6,423 nucleotides of DNA from Bacteroidota bacterium (lineage in GTDB: Bacteria > Bacteroidota > Kryptoniia > Kryptoniales > JAKASW01), in contig JAJYOS010000399.1 in the NCBI GenBank assembly GCA_021796055.1, positions 1 through 6,423 of the forward strand, written 5' to 3'. The notes below the pieces were generated by a model that saw only the letters and a list, made by a program, of their open reading frames with translations, was not told where the DNA came from and made no database searches. Position numbers and translations under genes: made by a program. Positions within the stretch are counted from its first letter, which is position 1. Each line of letters starts with the position of its first letter. Positions 1-5,532 of this stretch are shown here, one piece after another.

Positions 1-1
1 A

Positions 2-1117
2 AACCGATATTATCGCATCGTACTGGATCCCGGGAGCGGAGCGGTAAGGAGCATCTTCGACAAACAGCTCGGCAAAGAACTCGTGAACCAGGCGAGCCCC
101 TATCGTTTCGACCAGTATGTTTATGTCACGAGCGGGAACAAATCGCCTCTGTTGTTCCCCGGACCAGGCGGACATGGAAGGAAGGCAGCGAACCTCACAA
201 TATACCATGCGTCGGCAGGTCGGCTGGTTTCCGTGAAGCGTGAACCTTACGGAACGGTCGCTTTACTTCGAAGCTCAGGTAAGAATACACCTGAAATTGA
301 AACTAAGATCATTCTCTTCACTGGCGAAAAGAAGATCGAATTCGTCAACCATGTTTACAAAAAGAAGGTGTACTCTAAAGAAGCGGTGTATTTTGCTTTT
401 CCTTTCTCGATGAACGATCCCAAGTTCCGTTATGAAACTCAGAATGGTTACGTCAACCCTTCACAAGATTTGCTCCCCGGCGCCGGGAGGGAATGGTTCT
501 CGGTGCAGCATTGGGTTGCCGTCACGGAAGGCGGCGTCACAGCAGAGATTGTTCCGGTTAATTCCTCCCTCGTCACCTTCGGCGACATCGTCCGCGGTAA
601 ATGGCCGGCAAAATTTGGGAAGCGTGTCGGGACCATATTCTCATACGTCATGAATAATTATTGGAATACCAATTACGTCGCCGCGCAGGGAGGGAAATTC
701 ACGTTTCGATACGTGATGACAAGCGGCCGCGACCTTACTCCCGCAGAAATGAGCCGGTTCGGCTGGAACGAGATGACTCCCATCGAAGTAGACAGGGTAA
801 CCCCGAATGACGCCCGGTACTGGCGGCGAAGTTCAATGTTTAAACCCGAGAAGAGTTTCTTGAAGATGAATTCGCGTGATGTCGTGCTCTCCGATTGGAA
901 GCGCGCCCAAAACAATCGGGGTACTATAATGCGATTTATAGAGATGAACGGCAGCACAGATACCGTCCGCGTCTCCACGCCGCTGGTGCACATCGGGTCG
1001 GTATGGGAATGCGACGCCATGGAACGCGACGAGCGGAAACTTACTTTGACTTCGAGCGGCTTCAAGTTCATCATTAAGCCGTTTCAGATTGAGACTATCA
1101 GAGTCGAGGGCGATTGA
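2..1117 (+). CDS. GH38 alpha-mannosidase-like protein, C-terminal part (5' end outside window)
   Basis: This is the last 371 residues of a protein whose reading frame is open from the left edge, so the N-terminus and catalytic domain lie upstream. The GTG at 83 is in frame but is only an internal valine. Family-like features are seen in order. A strand-rich start (YYRIVLDPGSGAVRSIFDK, about residues 3-21) matches the way the GH38 C-terminal beta domain begins. AFPF at about 132-135 follows, then LPGAGREW at about 158-165 and NNYWNTNY at about 218-225. The end (PFQIETIRVEG) is typical of these enzymes. GH38 proteins hydrolyse alpha-mannosidic bonds and are often 850-1100 aa, so roughly the last third is present. 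The catalytic residues are not visible, so activity and substrate cannot be judged. It stops at TGA 1115-1117. Nothing links it to the sulfur operon downstream, which has its own promoter. Confidence 0.8.
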   Translation, partial: NRYYRIVLDPGSGAVRSIFDKQLGKELVNQASPYRFDQYVYVTSGNKSPLLFPGPGGHGRKAANLTIYHASAGRLVSVKREPYGTVALLRSSGKNTPEIETKIILFTGEKKIEFVNHVYKKKVYSKEAVYFAFPFSMNDPKFRYETQNGYVNPSQDLLPGAGREWFSVQHWVAVTEGGVTAEIVPVNSSLVTFGDIVRGKWPAKFGKRVGTIFSYVMNNYWNTNYVAAQGGKFTFRYVMTSGRDLTPAEMSRFGWNEMTPIEVDRVTPNDARYWRRSSMFKPEKSFLKMNSRDVVLSDWKRAQNNRGTIMRFIEMNGSTDTVRVSTPLVHIGSVWECDAMERDERKLTLTSSGFKFIIKPFQIETIRVEGD

Positions 1118-1152
1118 TTCTTCATCCGGCTCTTACACCCGGAAGCCTCAGC

Positions 1153-1195
1153 TTTTGTCAATTTAGAATATTTTCGGGGTTAAAGCTTGACAAAA
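1153..1195. repeat. Perfect 9-bp inverted repeat flanking the operon promoter
   Basis: TTTTGTCAA at 1153-1161 is the exact reverse complement of TTGACAAAA at 1187-1195, with a 25-nt spacer. The right arm contains the predicted -35 hexamer. The arms are too far apart and too AT-rich for a convincing terminator. The position would suit the operator of a dimeric repressor or a looping site, but no regulator is encoded in the window and I do not recognise the motif. It could also be chance in AT-rich intergenic DNA. Confidence 0.4.
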
Positions 1196-1217
1196 TAATC
1201 AAGTATTTCTAACTTTT
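1187..1217 (+). promoter_or_regulatory. Predicted promoter of the sulfur-assimilation operon
   Basis: TTGACA at 1187-1192 is a perfect -35 hexamer. After a 17-nt spacer comes TAACTT at 1210-1215, which keeps the TA and final T of a -10 box. Read the Bacteroidota way, TTG at 1187-1189 is followed 20 nt later by TAACTTTT at 1210-1217, close to the TAnnTTTG box. Both readings predict transcription starting around 1221-1225, at or just before the leader-peptide ATG at 1225. The surrounding 1160-1215 is clearly more AT-rich than the neighbouring genes. Confidence 0.65.
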
Positions 1218-1224
1218 AGTCGTA

Positions 1225-1329
1225 ATGAGAAACCTTTTGCAGATACCCGGCGGAATGCGCTCCTGCGCCTGTTGTTGTTCCTGTATGACGACCGACTCGG
1301 TTTCGCGAAGGTGCGGGTCTTTGAGTTGA
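1225..1329 (+). CDS. Poly-cysteine leader peptide (attenuator ORF), 34 aa
   Basis: A short ORF runs from ATG 1225 to TGA 1327-1329. It has Cys at residues 14, 16, 17, 18, 20 and 30; the core reads CACCCSC, so five of seven consecutive codons (1264-1284) are Cys (TGC once, TGT four times). An in-frame TAA at 1210 bounds it upstream. It starts a few nucleotides after the predicted transcription start and has no Shine-Dalgarno site, so it may be read as a nearly leaderless mRNA. An internal ATG at 1255 would still keep the Cys run. It lies between a promoter and an intrinsic terminator, ahead of sulfite reductase and cysteine synthase genes. Leader peptides rich in the pathway's end product are the hallmark of ribosome-mediated attenuation (trp, his, leu), and poly-Cys leaders have been described for mycobacterial sulfur operons. 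The peptide itself probably has no function; the act of translating it is the sensor. Confidence 0.75.
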   Translation: MRNLLQIPGGMRSCACCCSCMTTDSVSRRCGSLS

Positions 1330-1370
1330 ACTAGAACCGCTAAATAAGATTTTTGAAGCCCTTCGTCGAA
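1262..1370 (+). promoter_or_regulatory. Attenuator RNA: protector helix and competing antiterminator
   Basis: Two mutually exclusive pairings can be drawn upstream of the terminator. The protector pairs 1262-1270 (CCTGCGCCT, the first Cys codons) with 1309-1317 (AGGTGCGGG): nine pairs, two of them G-U. The antiterminator pairs 1302-1311 (TTCGCGAAGG) with 1360-1370 (CCTTCGTCGAA): ten pairs with one bulged base (1367) and one G-U. The antiterminator uses the 5' arm of the terminator and shares 1309-1311 with the protector. A ribosome stalled on the Cys codons 1264-1284 would cover the protector's first strand and favour antitermination. A ribosome that reaches the TGA at 1327, or no ribosome at all, would favour termination. 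The pairings are read from sequence; their energies were not calculated. Confidence 0.6.
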
Positions 1371-1394
1371 TACCGGCGAAGGGCTTTTCATTTT
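1356..1394 (+). terminator. Intrinsic terminator of the attenuator, directly before sulfite reductase
   Basis: GCCCTTCG at 1358-1365 and CGAAGGGC at 1377-1384 form a perfect 8-bp stem. Three more inner pairs (U-G, C-G, G-C) close a 5-nt loop AATAC at 1369-1373, and two outer A-U pairs (1356-1357 with 1385-1386) extend it. The stem runs into TTTTCATTTT at 1385-1394. The first base after that tract is the A of the ATG at 1395. A terminator placed after a promoter and leader ORF but before the first structural gene must be conditional for the operon to be expressed. Confidence 0.85.
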
Positions 1395-1397
1395 ATG
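1378..1397 (+). promoter_or_regulatory. Likely ribosome binding site of sulfite reductase, buried in the terminator
   Basis: The only purine-rich tract shortly before ATG 1395 is GAAGGG at 1378-1383, which is the 3' arm of the terminator hairpin. Spacing from AAGGG (1379-1383) to the ATG is 11 nt, slightly long. If this is the real site, the terminator fold also blocks translation and the antiterminator exposes it. The alternative is GGAGGAG at 1445-1451, six nt before an in-frame TTG at 1458; that start would drop the first 21 residues. Confidence 0.4.
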
Positions 1398-3230
1398 GAG
1401 CTTCCCGGTATCGAGCTCAAAAGACATTCCGGGAAGGTCGTAGAGGAGGAGATTGAGTTGGACCTTAATGAAACACAAACAAACTTGACGAGTATAGATA
1501 CTGCCGAAGCTTACGCGGAAGACGCAGAGAAGATGAGGCGTGCAGTCTCGAGGGTTAAAACCGGGGAGATTTCCGAAGAGGAGTTCAAGAAGTTCAGGCT
1601 CCAACTCGGAATCTATGGACAGAGACCGGACCAGCAGGGGTTCAGCATGGTTCGCGTGAAGCTTCCTTACGGACTATTGACATCATCCCAAGTCCGTCAG
1701 GTCGGAAAAATCGCCAGAGATTTCGCGGACGGTATCGCGCACGTCACGACGAGACAGGACATCCAACTTCACTGGGTGAGACTAGAAAATGTCCCGGAGC
1801 TGATGGAGACGCTGAACGAAGTTGGTCTTACGACTCGTGAGGCGTGCGGAAATACAGTGCGCAACATAGTTGGATCTCCCCTTGCCGGAGTTTCCAGCGA
1901 TGAGGCATTCGACGTTACTCCGTATTCTCATCTCCTCGCTAAACATTTCCTGCGGAATGAATTAAGTCAGACCCTGCCGCGAAAATTCAAAATATCCTTC
2001 TCCGGGAGCGCGGACGAGCGCGACGCGATAATACCATGGATACATGACATCGGATACGTCGCGGACATGAGAAATATCGACGGCGCGGCGGTCCGGGGAT
2101 TCAAAGTGTTCGTCGGCGGAGGACTCGGTGCCCAGCCGCGTGTTGCCGATGTACTCGAAGAGTTTCTCCCCGCGGAACTTCTGATTCCGACAACTGAGGC
2201 GATCGTGAAAGTTTTCAACGACCATGGAAACAGACAGATCAGATCGAAGGCGAGAATGAAGTATGTCTTATGGAAGCTGGGCTTTGAAGAATTCAAGCGG
2301 CTTGTACGTGAGGAGAGGGAAAGGGTGCTTGCTTCAGGGAGAACATTTCCTGAGGCGGAGACAACTGAAGAAGAAGGATATCACCCGATATCTGATCCCG
2401 GAATTCCCCAAACTAAGGGTGATTCCGAGTTTAATCGCTGGCTTGGCTCCAACGTCTTTCCGCAAAGACAACGAGGCTATAACGCGGTATACGTGAACAC
2501 TACCATCGGCGATTTTACAGTAGACCAACTGTTTGAGCTGGGCAGGATAGCGGATAAATATACGAATGGAAGAATGCGTACGACAGCACAGCAGGATATT
2601 GTTCTGCGATGGATCAGATCGTCCGATATCGCTTCAATCTATAATGAGTTGAGACGTGTCGGCCTTCACCAGGCGGGCGCCCAAGAAATAGCAAACGTAA
2701 CCTCCTGCCCCGGAGCTGACACGTGCAATCTCGGCATCACCCATTCACGAGCGCTTGGGAAAGAGCTGACTCAACTTCTTCACCGGCACCCCGACTGGAA
2801 CACTCTCCTTAAAGGGCTCAGGATCAAGATAAGCGGTTGCCCGAATTCCTGTGGTCAACATCACATTGCCGCTATCGGATTTCATGGAGCGACGAAGAAG
2901 GTGGACGGAGGTGAGATACCATCATACCTGCTTTCGATCGGCGGAGGGATGAATTCCGGCAAATATACTTTTGGTGGAACGCTCGGAAGAATACCGGCTC
3001 GTCACGCACCTGAGGCGGTAACGAGAATCATAAAGCGATACTTGTCAAACAGAACGGAGAGTGAAAATTTCTGGCAGTTTTGCGAACGAGTCGGGGTGCC
3101 GGCGTTTCGCGATGATATCAAAGACCTCGCGGACTTGCGTCCCGAGAAACTGACTAAGGATCTGTTTGTCGATCTCGGACAGGATAAACTTTTCGCGGCG
3201 GAGTCTGGCGAAGGGGAATGCGCAGCATGA
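1395..3230 (+). CDS. sir: Ferredoxin-type assimilatory sulfite reductase (siroheme/[4Fe-4S] protein)
   Basis: From ATG 1395 the protein has 611 residues, somewhat longer than the usual 550-590, because of an acidic N-terminal stretch of about 45 residues. It reduces sulfite to sulfide with six electrons, probably from ferredoxin; no flavoprotein partner is encoded here. The duplicated nitrite/sulfite reductase plan is visible: a first ferredoxin-like half with VTTRQDIQLHW (117-127) and GNTVRNIVGSPLAG (152-165), then a second half with RTTAQQDIVLRW (395-406). The cluster and siroheme cysteines have canonical spacing: C438-X5-C444 (SCPGADTC) and C482-X3-C486 (GCPNSC). Tyr74 (GIYGQR) and Cys151 (REACGN) sit where M. 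tuberculosis NirA/SirA has its covalent Tyr-Cys pair, which favours sulfite over nitrite. Context agrees: siroheme and cysteine synthesis follow directly. The stop overlaps the next start (ATGA). An in-frame TTG at 1353 lies inside the terminator and is an unlikely start. Confidence 0.9.
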   Translation: MELPGIELKRHSGKVVEEEIELDLNETQTNLTSIDTAEAYAEDAEKMRRAVSRVKTGEISEEEFKKFRLQLGIYGQRPDQQGFSMVRVKLPYGLLTSSQVRQVGKIARDFADGIAHVTTRQDIQLHWVRLENVPELMETLNEVGLTTREACGNTVRNIVGSPLAGVSSDEAFDVTPYSHLLAKHFLRNELSQTLPRKFKISFSGSADERDAIIPWIHDIGYVADMRNIDGAAVRGFKVFVGGGLGAQPRVADVLEEFLPAELLIPTTEAIVKVFNDHGNRQIRSKARMKYVLWKLGFEEFKRLVREERERVLASGRTFPEAETTEEEGYHPISDPGIPQTKGDSEFNRWLGSNVFPQRQRGYNAVYVNTTIGDFTVDQLFELGRIADKYTNGRMRTTAQQDIVLRWIRSSDIASIYNELRRVGLHQAGAQEIANVTSCPGADTCNLGITHSRALGKELTQLLHRHPDWNTLLKGLRIKISGCPNSCGQHHIAAIGFHGATKKVDGGEIPSYLLSIGGGMNSGKYTFGGTLGRIPARHAPEAVTRIIKRYLSNRTESENFWQFCERVGVPAFRDDIKDLADLRPEKLTKDLFVDLGQDKLFAAESGEGECAA

Positions 3231-3796
3231 TTAGTAAAGAGCGGACTACCTTCGCCGGATCCGCCGGGCGGATCTATACTATTCGTCGTATGGAAAGAGA
3301 GGAAAGATTTTCAATCATCGACAGAATTGACAAAATGCCCTCGGTAAATCTTTCTCCGTCGCTCTGGTTCGAAATCAGTACATTGGCATCCGGAAATGGT
3401 GATGTCGCGCGAGCCTTTGCCGGTAGAAAAGAGTACGAGCACGTCTTTGCCGCGCTTCGCGCCGGTAAAATACTTTTGCGCCTCCAGCCACTATTAATAG
3501 TCGATGAAGATGAAGAGGCGGCTCTTGATGTTCCGGGCGAGGTGATCCTGAGAGACTTGAATGGAAAAAATATAGCGCTGATGCACCTTAGCGAGAAATT
3601 CAGGATTGACGCCGATTATTTGAAGCTGATCGTCGAAAAGAACGAGGACTCGGATACTCTCATTCATGAGTACCTCCGTTGCGGCTATGGTCTAGCTATC
3701 GCGGGTGACATAGAGTTAGTAAGTACGGAGAAGGAGGCAAGTTCGGCTGGCCAGATGACGGAGCCCGCTGAGGCAAGGAAGGGGAGTGTGGAATGA
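3227..3796 (+). CDS. Stand-alone protein resembling the ATP-sulfurylase N-terminal PUA-like domain
   Basis: This 189-aa protein starts at ATG 3227, overlapping the sulfite reductase stop as ATGA. GGGG at 3213-3216 gives a better spacing to 3227 (10 nt) than to the in-frame ATG at 3218 (1 nt). There is no signal peptide or membrane segment, and only one Cys (C152). Residues about 38-165 follow the order of the N-terminal PUA-like domain of ATP sulfurylase (Sat). NLSPSLWFEISTLASG (41-56) fits the segment before the GFM loop. AFAGRKEYEHVFAALRAGK (63-81) fits the GFM-x-dY-xxV region, VILRDLNGKNIALM (106-119) fits the L-x-D-xx-G-xxlA strand pair, and AGDIELV (159-165) fits the closing Gk-i-l strand. 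The catalytic domain with its QxRN and HxxH motifs is absent, so sulfate activation is not expected. A binding or regulatory role is possible but unproven. The last 25 residues are a charged tail. The family call comes from memory of the pattern, not from a search. Confidence 0.5.
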   Translation: MISKERTTFAGSAGRIYTIRRMEREERFSIIDRIDKMPSVNLSPSLWFEISTLASGNGDVARAFAGRKEYEHVFAALRAGKILLRLQPLLIVDEDEEAALDVPGEVILRDLNGKNIALMHLSEKFRIDADYLKLIVEKNEDSDTLIHEYLRCGYGLAIAGDIELVSTEKEASSAGQMTEPAEARKGSVE

Positions 3797-5259
3797 ACCG
3801 GTTATATCCCATGTTTATGAAAATTTGCGGACAGCCTGTCCTCGTTGTGGGGGGAGGCAACGTCGGAGAGCAGAAAATAAGGAGCCTTCTTGAGTGCAGC
3901 GCGAGGGTTACCGTAATCTCTCCCACCGTCACTCCTTGGATTGAGGCCCGCTCGATTTCGTCAGAAGTTCTCCTGGAAAGGCGCGAGTATGCCGCCGGCG
4001 ATGCGGCGGGCTACGTTCTAGTGATAGCGGCAACGAACGATCTTGCCGCGCAGAAGCAGATATATTCGGATGCCACTTCACTAAACATTCCTGTCAACGT
4101 CGCGGACGAACCTGAGCTCTGCACGTTCTATCTCGGATCTGTGTTTCAGAAAGGCAATTTGAAAGTCGCTGTGTCTACCAACGGACTCAGTCCGACGACG
4201 GGGAAAATTATCCGCGACAGGATCGCCAGGGAGTTTGGGATAAAATATCCTGAGCTCATAGACAGTGCCGGTAGGTTGCGATCGGGGATAAGAGAGGCGT
4301 TCCCGGATTACGAAACTAGAAAGATGGTACAGGAGCAATATGTCGCCAGTGAACTCCGACGAACTGAAAAATATGATGAAACTGGAGATGAGCATCAGGA
4401 AGTGAAGGTCGGCAACAGAATTCCTGAAAATGAAGAATTCAAGATCGAAGCGCGAGTCTCGGGTAAAGTGTTCCTCGTAGGAGCCGGGCCCGGAGATCCG
4501 GAGCTGATTTCGGTGAAAGGATTGCGGATACTGCGTTCGGCGGATGTCGTACTTTATGACGCGCTGGTTTGCGATGCGCTCCTCTCCGAAGCGTCGCATG
4601 ACGCCGAAGTGCTCTACGTCGGAAAGAGGGCGGGATATTCATGCATGAAGCAGGAAGAGATTAACGGCATTCTCATTCGAAAGGCCCGCGAAGGGAAACG
4701 GGTCGTGAGGTTGAAGTGCGGTGATCCTTTTGTCTTTGGCCGGGGAGGAGAAGAATCAGATGTGCTTCAACGCGCGGGAATTGAAGTCGAGATCGTCCCC
4801 GGTATCACCGCGGGCACGGGTGTGCCTGCCTCAATAGGGATCCCTCTCACGCATCGCAAAAACGCATCGAGCGTTCTCTTTGTGACAGGACACGAGGCCC
4901 CGCTGAAGGGGCAAGAGCGCGTCGACTGGGCTTCGGCCGCCCACGCCGACACGATTGTTATCTATATGGGAACGAGAAACCTTCATCATATCTCAGAACA
5001 ACTGACATCCCACGGCGTGCCCGACTTCAAACCTGCCGCGGTAATATTCGGCGGTACTACCGATAATGAGAAGGTGGTTACGGGCACACTGGGAAACATT
5101 TCGGACAGAGCGAGCGAGATCGAAACGGATCTCCCGGGACTTATTGTCATCGGTGAAACTGTCAAGTTTCTCTCTACCGGCATTGTTCGCCATACATCAA
5201 CGCCCCAGGGCATCTCCGCACAAGAAAGGATATCTTATGTTGAGCAGCTATTTGTGTAG
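3793..5259 (+). CDS. cysG: Siroheme synthase CysG (Met8-like domain fused to uroporphyrinogen-III methyltransferase)
   Basis: This 488-residue bifunctional protein makes siroheme, the cofactor of the sulfite reductase upstream. Residues 1-190 are the precorrin-2 dehydrogenase/ferrochelatase part: NAD-binding loop VVGGGNVGEQK (18-28), NVADEPELC (102-110) with Asp105 at the position of the essential Asp of CysG/Met8p, and VSTNGLSPTTGK (127-138), where Ser128 corresponds to the known phosphorylated Ser. A charged linker of about 30 residues (190-222) follows. Residues 223-465 are the SAM-dependent methyltransferase: VGAGPGDPELIS (229-240), RLKCGDPFVFGRGGEE (306-321), VPGITAGTGVPASIGIPLTHR (335-355), GHE (366-368) and YMG (391-393). 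Length is near that of enterobacterial CysG (457), the excess lying mainly in the linker and tail. ATG 3793 overlaps the previous stop (ATGA), with GGGGAG at 3781-3786 as ribosome binding site. The last 23 nt overlap the next gene. Confidence 0.93.
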   Translation: MNRLYPMFMKICGQPVLVVGGGNVGEQKIRSLLECSARVTVISPTVTPWIEARSISSEVLLERREYAAGDAAGYVLVIAATNDLAAQKQIYSDATSLNIPVNVADEPELCTFYLGSVFQKGNLKVAVSTNGLSPTTGKIIRDRIAREFGIKYPELIDSAGRLRSGIREAFPDYETRKMVQEQYVASELRRTEKYDETGDEHQEVKVGNRIPENEEFKIEARVSGKVFLVGAGPGDPELISVKGLRILRSADVVLYDALVCDALLSEASHDAEVLYVGKRAGYSCMKQEEINGILIRKAREGKRVVRLKCGDPFVFGRGGEESDVLQRAGIEVEIVPGITAGTGVPASIGIPLTHRKNASSVLFVTGHEAPLKGQERVDWASAAHADTIVIYMGTRNLHHISEQLTSHGVPDFKPAAVIFGGTTDNEKVVTGTLGNISDRASEIETDLPGLIVIGETVKFLSTGIVRHTSTPQGISAQERISYVEQLFV

Positions 5260-5527
5260 TGTGGATGGATGCGCCGGCGAGTGCGCGGCGCGCGGTCTTT
5301 GCTGGAAACATTACATGAGATTTCGTAGGTACGGGAATGTGTCGTTTCAAAAACGTCGCTACCGGAAATCGCCGAAGTGCCGCTACTGCGGTGTTAGAAA
5401 CCCCGATGCTTTTTATCCGCAGTACAAGAGTATCTGCAAAGGGTGCAAGAAGCTGCGAGCAGTAAACAGGCAAAGGGCGGTGTTCGTTTCGCAAGTGGCG
5501 GCGGCCCATCATAAGGTGGAGGCGTGA
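5237..5527 (+). CDS. Small protein with two putative zinc-binding Cys clusters
   Basis: This 96-aa basic protein starts at ATG 5237 with AGAAAGGA (5223-5230) six nt upstream, inside the end of cysG (23-nt overlap). A longer in-frame reading from 5066 lies wholly within cysG and looks like a shadow. It has eight Cys. The first cluster is C7-X4-C12-X9-C22-X2-H25 within a GLCWKHYMRFRRYG pattern (20-33), with an extra C16. The second is C48-X2-C51-X15-C67-X2-C70 with an intervening FY. Similar GLCxxHYxR and CxxCG...FY...CxxC pieces occur in phage-type and HNH-associated proteins, but no HNH nuclease residues follow here. Many Arg/Lys residues (for example 29-44 and 71-80) would suit nucleic acid binding. 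I do not recognise the family. Its position between siroheme synthase and cysteine synthase suggests an operon-linked role, possibly regulatory; an unrelated insertion is the alternative. Confidence 0.8.
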   Translation: MLSSYLCSVDGCAGECAARGLCWKHYMRFRRYGNVSFQKRRYRKSPKCRYCGVRNPDAFYPQYKSICKGCKKLRAVNRQRAVFVSQVAAAHHKVEA

Positions 5528-5532
5528 GCATG
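5518..5532 (+). promoter_or_regulatory. Ribosome binding site fixing the cysteine synthase start
   Basis: GGAGG at 5518-5522 is seven nt before ATG 5530, the best site in the window. The competing in-frame GTG at 5524 would be only one nt away, so ATG 5530 is preferred. The site lies inside the last codons of the zinc-cluster gene, whose TGA ends at 5527, so the two are probably translationally coupled. Confidence 0.75.

Noticed and set aside
1120..1156. Intrinsic terminator after the GH38 gene (TCCGG 1125-1129 with CCGGA 1139-1143)
   Set aside because: Only five pairs, a 9-nt loop, and a short TTTT seven or more nt beyond the stem; too weak to call.
1306..1340. T-box-like riboswitch (AAGGTGCGGG and ACCGC resemble pieces of the T-box sequence)
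   Set aside because: The two pieces are not contiguous, the transcript is only about 170 nt with no Stem I or specifier loop, and the same bases are better explained by the protector and antiterminator helices.
1353..1394. TTG start for sulfite reductase adding 14 residues
   Set aside because: The extra residues are encoded by the terminator hairpin and its T-tract; ATG 1395 is a better start.
1209..1604. 131-aa reading frame on the minus strand across the leader region
   Set aside because: It runs antisense to the leader ORF, terminator and sulfite reductase start, shows no family motif, and is explained by the coding strand opposite.
3218..3226. ATG 3218 as start of the PUA-like protein gene
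   Set aside because: The SD-like GGGG is only one nt away; ATG 3227 has workable spacing and the typical ATGA overlap.
5066..5236. N-terminal extension of the zinc-cluster protein upstream of ATG 5237
   Set aside because: It lies entirely inside conserved cysG sequence and has no motif of its own; ATG 5237 has a ribosome binding site.
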